Source: Branchiostoma floridae
Lineage: Eukaryota; Chordata; Leptocardii; Amphioxiformes; Branchiostomatidae
Length of the DNA stretch: 64,000 nt
Assembly (NCBI RefSeq): GCF_000003815.2
Contig: NC_049986.1
Location: forward strand, 13,511,805-13,575,804
Reading direction: 5' to 3'
Shown: piece by piece, positions 38,901 through 50,900 of the stretch
Position numbering within the stretch: position 1 is the first letter of the stretch
Layout of the letters: every line of letters begins with the position of its first letter
Notes under the pieces: generated by a model
Told to the model about the DNA's origin: nothing
Database searches by the model: none
Seen by the model: the letters and a program-made list of their open reading frames with translations, nothing else
Translations under genes and position numbers: made by a program

Positions 38901-41900
38901 CGAGTACATGTTTTCTTACCCTCATATCATGATCATAATGTTCCAGAATATAGCACACATAATGCTAGCTTCATTGTTTATACTACTACCATTCATAAAA
39001 TAGATTAGTTCCTTAGAATTGTTAAATATTAACTAGAAAGGCAACATTTTTGAAAAAAATGCAGGATGTGGGCGAAGGGAAAAGAAAGCAAAAATCGCAA
39101 GAAAAGAAGCAACAAGAAAGGCAACATTTTCGCGAAAATGCAGCAAAAAGAAAAATTAAAAAACAGTATCTGTCCACGGATTCGATCCCGGAGCGTTAGT
39201 TTTCCACGCGTGAATAATACCACTGAGCCAGTGCTACAACATGTTACAAGCACACGTTTTAACAGGTATACAAATGTATTGCGTTGCTTGCACATGTCCG
39301 TTCACCGTTGAATTTGCAAGATTCCAAGGTCCAATTTTCTGAAGATAACGTTTTTGTGTGAAAATTTATCAATCTCGTTCATTCCATGGCGGGCAACTTC
39401 TTCCTTGAGCACTTGTTTGGTCGTCTCAGCTGCTATAGTGTTGTCAAACTGCATGCTGAATGCCATTTTGTGTCCTGTGCGTTGATTGGTTCAGTTCTGC
39501 GTACACCCGAGACAGTCCGCGACTTTCTCCCAATCAAAAAGCTGGAAACGCGGAGTATATGTTGACAGCTTCCATTTTTTCTGAGTTCTGATTGGCTATT
39601 ATCAAAGTCGATGCCGATTGTGTTCTGTGTGTTGATAGGTTCACCTCTGACGTAAAACCGAGAAAGTGCGACTGTAAGCCAATCAAAAAGCTTGAAACGT
39701 GGAGTGCATGTTTACAGCTTCCATTTTTTCTGATTTCCGGTTGGAATATGCAAATATCTGAGGAAAAACTAAATGTTGGGCTTCGCCCACATAATTAGCA
39801 ACTCATGTAGTTAGAATCTAAACTGTTTTGTATGTACAAGTTGCCACACAATAATACTTTACAGTTGTCATGCAGTAAAGTTCTTCTTCTGTCTAAATGA
39901 AGGAAAATGTATTGCTTTATCTGAGCCTGTTTGATGTCCAGTTTAGAATGACACAAGTTCAACACTAAGGGCATGATAAGATTACAAGGATACACATTCA
40001 CTTATAGAGCTGATGGTTTGTTTCAGGGCCATCCAGGTAAGGAGGGAGTACCCGGACCCAAGGGTGCTACAGGACCCCCTGGACCACAGGGCCCTGTCGG
40101 CTATCCCGGGAGCAGAGGCATAAAGGTAAGCAGCACCAAGATACTTGCATGAAGTCAAGATTTGTCTGTATGACTTAAACATTTGCAGGTTGCGCATGAG
40201 GTGTTAGAATATTGGAATTATTTATTCCATCTCACCAAAGATGTAAAAAGACTATTAACTATTGGCATTGATCATATTCTATTAGCAGCACAGTTGCTTG
40301 AACAATTTCATGATTATTATTTCCAGAATATGTAAATTGTATGGGCAATGTTTTTCTGTGCAAACCCTGTCCTTATCAAATAACTATGCGCCCAGTGTCA
40401 TTTTGCATTTTTTATGTATCAAAATTGCAATTATTTCTGTATACAAAATTAAGATAACATCTTGTTTGTCCTGCTGCAGGGATCCCAAGGAACAAGAGGT
40501 CCACCTGGCCAGAAGGGAGACAAGGTATGCTTTGTACAACTGCCAAAGCCTGAATTGTTTTCCCCAACTGTAGAAGACTGAAAGTTTACTGGTACATCAT
40601 AATTGAATGTCAAATGGTCTACATGTATGTTGATCCTCTATTTGTAATAACATCTCTAGTGCATATATATAACTTTTTTTTCAGCACATGACATTTGGAG
40701 GATTTGTACAGATCATAATACGCTAACACATTGTTAGTTACTTACAAATCGTATTTGGTAATTGGTAAGTCAGATGTGCTTAGCTGCTGTTTTTCTATCA
40801 CCAGGGAGAAGACGGATTCCCAGGTTTCAAGGGTGACCAAGGCCCCAAGGGTGACCGGGTAAGTTATCACAAACTTGATATAATCATTTGAAAGGTCAGA
40901 ACATGCAGAGAAACTGTCATGTACCATAATGGGTCTTTTACATGCTCTTGGTTTGTCTCATTGTTTATGGAATGGATTGCTTGATGAACCACTGAGGGTA
41001 TTAGTTTCTATCATGTACTTGTACCTAATTGGTTCTTGGTTGCTATCCATGGTGCTGAATGGTTTGATGTTATTGTTCTAGGGTATCGGAGGTGAAATCG
41101 GACCCCGTGGACAAGAGGGACCTGAAGGCCCCAAGGTACATACAAATGTAGTTGTGTGTTAACAACAATGCTACGGTGTATACATTGACAATGAATTGAT
41201 TTGCTTCAAAAACAAATGCATGGTTGCCATGGTCCGCGTGCCTGTGAAGCTGGTGTGTTGCGCCTAAGGGCAGTTATATCAGCTATAAAGATACAGATAC
41301 AGACAGATATACTGTTGACTTGATCATTTTAGCTGTCAATCCTACTGATGTGCACTGAGTTAGACAGAGAGTTGTTGAATCCTGTGATACCTTCATTCAT
41401 TATTTTATAAACCTGTTCTATCAAATACATACAGGTAGGGAATCAAAACATTTTAAACAGCATATAGGATCATGCCTTCAGGTTTACAAAAGGAATTGTT
41501 CTGAGAATTGTTCAGAGATTTGTACTAAGGCTAATTGGATGTTTTTCCACTTTAGGGCCGTTCTGGAGCACCTGGCGATCCTGGACCCCCTGGCTCACCT
41601 GGTGAAAAGGTGAGAAATGGTAGCTTCCTGTGGTATCTGTATCTGTGCAAACATGGATACTAACTAAATGCTCTGTTTTGATTTTTCAATAAAAGATTCT
41701 AAAGCTGTCCTCTGTTGAATTATTGTGGAAATCAGCAGATTGTAAGTTGATGACTTAATGACATGTTGTCAGATATTTGATATTCCAATTCAGTTCTATG
41801 GTATGTATTGACTTAACTTTTGAGGTTAAGATAGCAAAGATCAAAGGAAATGTAATATCTCCTTGCTCCAGATCAGGTAGCTGTGAGCATGTTGTGCTTT

Positions 41901-44900
41901 TGTGTAGTGCTTGACCAACTCATTCTACATGTATGTTGTCACTTAATATTCACTATCTCCCTTTCTTCCTGTCAGGGTAAAATGGGTATCCCCGGCCTTC
42001 CTGGATACCCTGGGCGGATGGGACCTAAGGTATTTCTAATGGCTACAGTATACACTACTTTTCAGTATAGAAATAAAACAAAGCATGATTGTTGTTTCTG
42101 ATATTATCTATATTTGCTGCATAATATACAATGTTCTTCTCTTGGACTTTTACTATGCTGTGACCCTAGAACAAAGACAGTGACATTACATTACACTTAA
42201 GGACAATTTGTTTGTTGAAGTTTAACTTTGAAGCTGAAACTGAGAGACATTGATGCTACTTAAACAGTACACATGACATGTTATCTCGTTACATGTAAGT
42301 GTAGGGATAATATTTTTGTGACCTCTTAAGTGTGAAAGTTTCAATGACTTTGTAGTAATGTGACATCAATTGACAAGTTAGGAGATGTTTCCCATAAGTT
42401 ATATAGAGACATTGATGAACAATTATTATGTAGTAATTGCATTCCAATGACATGGTACACATTCTTTGATACACTCTACATGACAAAGACTTAGTTCAGA
42501 CCCCACATACACCTATGCCCTTCTTTTTATCTGCACATTTATCTTGTGAAAACTTGGCAAACAAAATATGAGAAGACAAAGCAAGCTGCTTGAAGAAGAG
42601 GAAGTGTGATTGTCCAAATGTGATTTCATTTTGTAAATATTCAAATCTTACGATTTGCAATTTCCCATTTCATTTGGTCTCACACTTCTTTGGAAAAGCT
42701 ATTGTTTGCTCTGTCTGACAAAGCACAATCTTTGCATGCTCTTTAAAAAGACAAATGAATCAAGACTGCATGAAAAATTGATAGAGGTGTTGCCTAATGA
42801 GTCTGAGATTACAGCCTACCTGTCCGGTTATTACAGATTGGACAACAATGCTGTTAATCTCAGAGCAATGGTGCACTTCTTCAATTTGTTCTTGAATGAA
42901 ATTTTGTTGAAATTTTTGCCATTTCGCCTGATGCTGATGATTGTGTGCAGCTAATGGTAGGTTCCCCCCCTTTTGCTCTGTCCAATCACTTTTAGGGATC
43001 CCGTGGTTTTGAGGGACCTAAAGGCAGACCTGGGGAACCAGGAAAGAGGGTAACACTCACTTTGTCATCTGCTCTTTGAACATTTGTGATCAAATTGTGT
43101 GTTGTTTTGTCAATCAGGGTTCTAGAGGATACACAGGTCGACCCGGACGACTTGGCCCGAGGGGAAAGAGGGTAATTGTTGCCTGCAGTGTGTCGTTGTC
43201 TTCTTGCTGATGCACACTCCTCTTGCTTCCCGCTGCATGGTTCTCTCTCCTCACTTTCTGAAAGCTGCAAGCCCTGCAACAATACTTGCTCCCACATGTG
43301 GAATACTACATTTATTTTGATACCTACAGTTTAAGTACAACTCCTGTTTGTATTCCATGGAGGGAGTGTTGGGTTTGCTGCTTTTGGTTCCTTATTCTGC
43401 ACTCTTTCCTTCCCTTTCTGCCATTCACTTTATATTTGCACTGTAAATTGTGTGATGAGATGTTGATAGCTGTAGAAATGTGGTTAATGCCTGCTTCCAT
43501 GAGGTTTTATAAGTGTGCATGCTCTTATTTCATTTGCTATTCACCTTCATCTTCCTCTCTTTTCATCTCATTGTCATGGTTAATTAAGGCATGAAGTGGC
43601 ATGAGTTTTTTTATTTCTTTGTTTATTTTTTTATATTTCTAAGGATTTGTTGTAATGTACAGAAATGTATTGCAGATAACATGTTTTATATGGCTTTCAT
43701 AGCAATGTATGCACTTCTGCTTAATCTGCTTAGTCAGTCCATGAGGTAGTGGTGTATTCTGCATGTTGTGAGGTCTGCATGTTGTAGAGCTCAGTAAAAT
43801 ATATCTCTGTATATAAAGATACTTCTAAAGGCTGTAAAGGCTGTGCTGGTCCTATTTCGCTAAGAGCATGTGCTGCAGTTAATTTACTTGCTGTCATGCA
43901 ACATCTATGCGTATACATGTACGTATACTGCGAAAAAAATGGAAATGTGTGATAAAATTCATTCTCTGGCAAAAGTCTAAAAAGTGTATGGAAGAAAGCT
44001 AGTGCCAAAGTACAATTGTACTTCATCCTCTGTCCTTTTGTTCAAGAATGAAATGATAATCAGAACAACATATTTCCATTTGAGAAAAAAAATTCACTTT
44101 CCAAGCTGCTGCTCTTACTCCTGCCTTGGCTGCTATCTAACCCTGCTCCTACAAGATTTATGGACCCTTGGCTGTGTGTTGATTGCCTGGCCTCTCGCTG
44201 CTGTTTGTTGAACTGCTGCTTCTGATTGTAGAGCTAATGCGTGTCTCTGATCATGACCAGCAACCCTTACAGAAAAGCGACCACCCCTGGGGCACACCAG
44301 GGCACAGCAAAGTGCCTTTTGAGTGTCTCTATTGGCCAACTCTGTTATAGGGAGAATCATACATTGTACTTGTAGGACTGGGAGGGCATGAAAGTTGTAC
44401 TTCAAGCCTTATCCTTATTCAATCTGAAAAATTCTGAGATCTTCACAATTTTGCAAAAGTGTTTGCCTATTAGCTATTTTAATCTTTTTATTCCTTGGCT
44501 ATGCATTAGAAATTTTTTTTACCATATTATGATGAAGCCTGACATGTATTTTAGAACATCATTTTGACATTTTGTCCCTGTCTCTTTTAATCATGTTCCT
44601 TTTGAGGGTTAATTCCTTTTACCAAAACATTGAAATGATGTTTCAAGACCGACATTGAATTTTTATTTTGAAAAAAAAAGGGAAACAACTGCTGTAACAA
44701 CTGTAGAACCTCTGGGGTGCTTTATATATGTAGTAAAGAGTATCACTGGAAGCATTATCTAGAATGGTTTACCAATAGGACTTTAAAGAAATGGTTGTTG
44801 CATTTGTGTATGTTTTCCTAAGTGCAACCAATGCTTTTTCCCACAGGTTATTACGGATTTCAATCATCAATGTGCCACTGAAACTGTACAGGAATTGGTA

Positions 44901-47900
44901 ATTTGATTGCAGTTCCTGATGTATATGATTCCTAAGTACTGAGTATTTGTATGGAATGTCCTAAGCTTCTCTTCTTCACAGGGCACTACAGGCAAGCCTG
45001 GTGGACGTGGTCAGAGGGGCAAACGTGTATGTACTCTTTCAGATATATTGTTTAACAAAAACAACACAATACAGGTTTCGACCACTGTCTTGTGAACTAA
45101 GACTCCTTCAAGATAAGTGATTATTGTTTTTATCACATGTCTTGATCTGCAATTATCTGAAGATTGCCTTTTGTGATCATGTAGTACAGTAAATGTGACT
45201 ATGCCCAAAGTGATTTTGTTTCATGCTTTGTGATAATTATGAACATGATAGATATCCATTTGTGGGTGATGAATATCACCTATTGGTCTCAGTTGGGGTA
45301 TTGTAAGTTCCACTGCTTCCTGTAATTTACTGCACGTAAGTTGCACCCCAATCCTACCCACCCAACCAACCACCACCCCTATGCTTTTAGACATGCTAAC
45401 ATAGAACACCATGGCTACTGTTTCAGTCTAGTCACCTTAGACGACGTACTTGTAGAATATCATGGCTACTGTTTAAATTTAGCCACCTTAAATGACTTAC
45501 ATGTACATGTTCATACTGTATGCTGGACACGTACTGTATATTCTTGGAACTGTCATGACCTGGTTAGTAAGCTTAGTTCCTGACATTACAATAGGTAAAT
45601 AGTCTTTGAATCATCTAGGACATTGCTTTCCTCAGTCCTTACTGGTAATTCAAATTCTTACCTGTGCTACGTAGATGACATGCCAGACACACTATTGGAC
45701 ACTAGTACTGCTTTGACTGCACCCCTTGTCTGCTGTTGACTCACTTGTCCTCTGTGTCCTCATCTATCCCATACCTAATAGGGAGAGACAGGAGCTCGTG
45801 GGTCACCAGGACCATCTGGGCCAATGGGAATAAAGGTAGAGTTTCGTGTGTGTCCTGTGTGGGTTGGCGGTTTGGTTTGAAATGCCGTTTTCTTCCAGGG
45901 AGAGAGGGGTGGACGGGGAGCACCGGGTCCGACCGGAGGTCCAGGAATTAAGGTAGAATGGGCCCCAGAAAAAGCATTTTATGATACTGGTACAGGTAAA
46001 GTGTATATGGCAAGACTGTGCTGAGGTTACTGTGCTTGTTCTGGGGCCTGTTGGTGCTGCTATGATAATGAGAAACATGAAATGAATGATGAAGGTAAAA
46101 GTCTGTTACTTGAGGGAAAACACCATGATTTAGTCTACATGTAGAACATTGTGTGGACATTTTTTGTATAACATTTTACCAATAAACTTTATAATCAAGA
46201 ACCTTGTATAGTGATCTATGATACTGTCACACCCTTGACTAGGTCTTGTAATTTCTGCATTATATAGGTGATGTTTTACACTTTATATTTTCCAATGATA
46301 GTCTACTTGCCAAATGCAAATCATCCATGTTACATTTTAAAATAAGGCCAATAAAAATGATATAGATTTTTCAAAAATAATAAATCCACAACAAAAAGTT
46401 AAAGGGTATGCTATCCTGGTGTATCAAAATGTATCTTTAATAGGAAAAGAAGCATGGATGTAACAAATGAGTATCCTCATTTCATTTTGCATTTGTGAAG
46501 GGGACTTTCATACCTTTCCTTTTGCAGAGGCACAGGCAAGCAACAGTCTTGATTCTGGGAAGCTTGCTGCTACAGGTCTTTCTGTTGTGAGATGCTGATG
46601 AGATGCTCTTCCAGCAACAATGTGTCCTACAAGAGGGATCATACATAAATTTATACCTATGTATAGATTGTACACTGTAAATAAAGCACTAATGGTACAA
46701 TTGTGGTCGTCTTGAAACTTGATGTGATACATATGTGTATGCTTCGTTTACCCTTTCCCTGTAGGGCGATCCTGGTGAGAATGGACCAGCAGGTGGACCA
46801 GGAGAGAGGGTAAGAGCTGACATCAGTACCTGATTACCTTACCTAGACCTTGAAGACCTGAAGGTTTAAAAGCTTTTTTAAAGATGAGTGCACCTCTGAT
46901 TACTTTGCTGAGCAAACAGGATGCAAATGTTTGATGGGACTGCTGTCCAAATTTCTTAGCAACTCAATATATGTTTGCTTCAGACTGTTAACTAGTCAGG
47001 TACTTAATAGGTGACACAATACAGTTTTAAACATTATTTTTATGCCCACAGGGACCACCAGGACCTCAGGGACCCCCTGGATTCCCAGGACCAAAGGGAC
47101 CAATTGTAAGTTGTACACAGAACAGTTATTACTATATACATTGTAGTTTGTAGGTTTGATTCTACCTGTAGAAAATTTTCAATTTTGGTCTCCATTCCAA
47201 CCAGTTGTTATGATTTGTCATAGTCTTAATGTTGTTCTGTTGTAAAGTGTGTCTCATTCAGTACGATTGTTTTCTGATTCAGCAGTCCATTGGTGTTACT
47301 TAGTAATTCAAACTTCTAACCCACTCTGTAGGGACCAGGAGGAAAGGACGGAATCCCAGGACATCCAGGACCGCGTGGAGAATCTGTAAGGACCACTTTT
47401 CTGTTTTCCTTTTTAATTTTAAACACATGCCAACTTCGATGTGTGATGTTCATGTACATGTAAATGTTTGTGTTTGTGTGTGTGACAGTGATTTAATATG
47501 CAATGCATTGCTGTAAGACAAAAATTGTACCTTTGTCTTGGTATGTATTGGTATGTATAATGTATCTCTTTTTTGTACTTGTAGTTTTGTCTTGGTGTGT
47601 ATTTCTTTAGTGTACTTGTAGTGACTTGTTTTTTTTTTTTTAATGAGACATACTTAGTGCACAAGTGGACTAAATGAATGATAATCTCATCAAGGACAGG
47701 CTCACACTTGCCTTTCCTCTATTCCAAAGTGTTAGAAGCCAAGTATTTTTAACCAGTACAGTAGTAAATCACATCCTGATATGTCCAAGGTACTGAAACA
47801 GTTACTGTTAGATATTGTACTTGCTCTATCACTTGTATGAAATTTTCTCTTACGTGTACATGTCCCTTTTCTCTGCAGGGTTTCCAAGGAAAGACTGGTC

Positions 47901-50900
47901 CCCCTGGCCCTGCTGGTGTGATTGGGCCGCCTGTAAGTATGAGAAAGTGTGAATTGGTGGTTGTTGGGGTTTGTGTTAAGGAAAGAGCAATGTATGATAC
48001 AATATGTGTATTATACACACTGATGTGAAATTACATGTAACAGTAAAAAAAAGTGGAATGACGTTTTTGCCAATGTGTCATTTTCTTTGTTTTGAGCAAT
48101 TCTCTTGTATTTATCAATTTGATAAAATGATGTTTCAAATAGTGCTTACTGTGCTTGCTATGTAAAATGCATTTTCTATTATAAAAGTAACGTATCACTG
48201 TATCTAATTACGATATTGACTGTATATATACGTAGTTGCTTTTATTTCTGAATGCTAACACAAGAGCTTCTGTTGATCTTGCAGATAATCTACAGACAGT
48301 AACTTGTCAGTTTTGCTTTTTCTTACGGTGACACATAAGTTTGCTAATCAGGCCTAAAGCATGTATCCGCTTACCCAGAACAACCCCACAGTGCTGTGTT
48401 GCAACTTACGTCACAGGCTTGCTTTTGCTGTATAGATATCTCTATTTTTGCACAAAAGCTGGATGGAAATTACAATTGATAGCCTGTAGTTTGCAAAGCA
48501 TGTACTGCAATCAGATTTGCCTGTGTTTTATTGGCATGGCCAAAATGCTGTCATTTTAGTTTGCTGATAATAACACTGGTGATTCTGACAATGCTTTACT
48601 GCATTATACTACACGCAACAAACCTGAAACAGCTTTCCCCTTTTTCCCAAATAATGTCACTGCACATAACATGGAGCATAAGTCACTGCTTAGTATTAAA
48701 AAGGACAGCTATGAAATGACCTTGTGACGGGGACATTTATGTTACGTCAAGGACTGGACAGAATCAGAACCAAGACGTGGACATGCGTACTGGAAAGGAC
48801 AGAATCTGATAGGTTGAACTTTTGTGTCACTGTGTGTGTCCCGTAGGGTGGCACAGGAGACACTGGTGCTGCTGGCGAGAGAGGCTTTCCTGGTCCCCAG
48901 GGACGGCCGGGTGAGCCCGGTCTGCCTGGACCGAGTGGGAAGGATGGCGGCAAGGTAACCGTGTATGGGTGCGACGGGAATGACTGATAACGCTTGGCTT
49001 AACAAACAGGTACAACAGAAGGACGCAGACCACCGGGAAGGCGCAATAGAGAGGCATGTGTTCAGGTAATAAGATACATGTACATGTTGTGGGTACCTCA
49101 CAGGGCGGTCAAGGCGATGTCGGAGCTGCAGGCAATCGTGGTTTCCCTGGACCTCAGGGTAGACCAGGTGAACAAGGATTACCTGGAACAGAAGGCAAGG
49201 ATGGAGAAAGGGTATGTGCTCTAGGGCTTCGGTGTCCAAACTGTATTTTTAACTTATTACATGTATAACGTTGGATTGTGTATTTTTGTTGACCTTGTTT
49301 GAAGTAGTACCTTTGGATTCAAAATTGAAATCTAGAACGCGTTTATTGGATTTTGTCAAAAATTGGTAAGATTTGTTTTTGTCAATGAATTGTTGTCCTC
49401 AGTTAAGTTGTTGTTGGGGCAGGTAAGAATAACAATCTAAATTAATCAGCTAGGTTTTCATCTGTTTGGGTCAGGGTTGTAGCCAGCATGACCGTCCCCT
49501 CAATTTTGAATCCTATCGAGGATCTGGGGGCATGCTACCCCAAAAAAATTGAAATCTAGACCCTCGGCCTCTGAAATGCTATTTCCTGCATTTTGAGGTG
49601 TAAATTTTGCTATTAGACTAAGCTGTTCAACAGCATCTGTTTTGGTGAAAAATTACACAAGGACGGAAGGACAGGTGCTGGCTACAACCCTGGTTTTGGT
49701 CTTTGTGTACTTAAGTTCCTTATCTTGGGGTTTTAAGGTTTAACAGGAACATAACATTATGGACTTTGCTGACAGCGCTGTATGTTTAACAAGGATGAGT
49801 GAAGCTGTTCGTTCATAAGTGTAGTCAGTGTCTTAATGTCTAACAACATGTGCTGTTACCTTGACTACCTGAAGGTCTTTGAGATCAAACACAATAAAGA
49901 AGAGATGCAAATTATGCTACAGACAGCCTACATTACCCTTATAATAGTGGGTTCTGAATATCTGACATATTCAATGACATTACAGCTATAAGACGAATTG
50001 AAGTTCAGTCAGTTGTCCAAGCTTCAAAAATTCCATGTACATTGTAGTGCAGTACAGTTTGATTGATTTGTACATTGAAAAACAAAGTGGTGGCAAAGGA
50101 TAAAACACTCAACTTGATTGGCCATTTATCATCCAGTTCATCGTTTTATAAACAAACAGACTCTGTAGACTTACTGGTGGCCATGAATAGCTGCTGAGAC
50201 TTGTCACAGTAGCTGTGTTGACTTGATGTGATCACAGGGTCCTCCTGGTCTCCCTGGAGAGTCTGGAAAGGTGGGCCCACCTGGACTGGCTGGCTTCCCC
50301 GGACCTCGTGGCTTGAGAGGGCCACCTGTAAGTATAACACCGCCGTTTTAATGCAGTCGATTGTGCATGCTAGATATATAAAGTACAAGTAACATTTTAT
50401 ATGAAGAATTTGTAGTAAGGAAAGATTCATACTTGTACTTTGTGTCACTGTGTAGAAGTCCTGAAGCTTCTTCGTTAAAGGAAAGTCTTGAGATTATACA
50501 CCTGCATTGTAAGAGATAGAATTAAGACAACATTAATAATATGTTTCTTGTTTGACTCTTTGTAGGGAACCCCTGGTACTAAAGGTGATCCTGGACCTAG
50601 AGGCGAGGGTGGACCAGATGTAAGTAATGTTTTTAATGAAAGCTCTAAGTGGAAGATCTATGAACATTCAAATCAGTCTGTGGATGTTGCCCTTGTAGTG
50701 TCTTCATATGAGCAAACGTCAACTGGTTCTGTCTTTTGAGTTATGGGCTGTGGTATAAGATTTCAAATATTAAGTAGTAGTTATAACAGTACACAGTTAT
50801 ATGTATATCCTGATGTTTGTTTTGCCTGTAGGGCTCCCCTGGCCCAAGAGGAGAGCCTGGCCCAGTCGGCCCCATCGGTGTGCCCGGCCGTCCTGGCCAG

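Larger units (their letters stand above)
36065..42995. other. Introns between W12 and W26
   Basis: Introns of 0.2 to 1.2 kb between the listed helix exons. Only the intron at 38877-40026 holds a recognisable repeat (39035-39795). The other stretches above 300 bp (36065-36454, 36509-36819, 37497-37947, 38047-38373, 38473-38822, 40126-40479, 41136-41555, 41610-41975, 42030-42995) show nothing beyond AT-rich sequence. Confidence 0.75.
45027..50237. other. Introns between W28 and W37
   Basis: Stretches above 300 bp: 45027-45781 (direct repeat near 45410), 45953-46764, 47386-47878, 47933-48846 and 49212-50237 (hAT-like MITE 49472-49692 and a 74-bp sequence repeated downstream). Nothing else recognised. 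Confidence 0.75.

Noticed and set aside
39160-39240. A functional tRNA gene on the minus strand
   Set aside because: A and B boxes are recognisable but the anticodon and acceptor stems do not pair convincingly, and the segment is embedded in repeats. A SINE or tRNA pseudogene is more likely.
44847-44897. Exon-like 51-bp open segment with AG acceptor (ttcccacag) and GT donor (gtaatt), in frame with W27 and W28
   Set aside because: It encodes [17 protein letters not shown], which is not Gly-X-Y and would break the helix where the vertebrate chain is continuous. The splice signals may be chance; a cDNA join to 44847 would change this view.
48742-49239. 165-codon minus-strand open frame and other Pro-rich antisense frames over collagen exons
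   Set aside because: Antisense shadows of GC-rich Gly-X-Y codons; they cross the exon-intron structure of the real gene.
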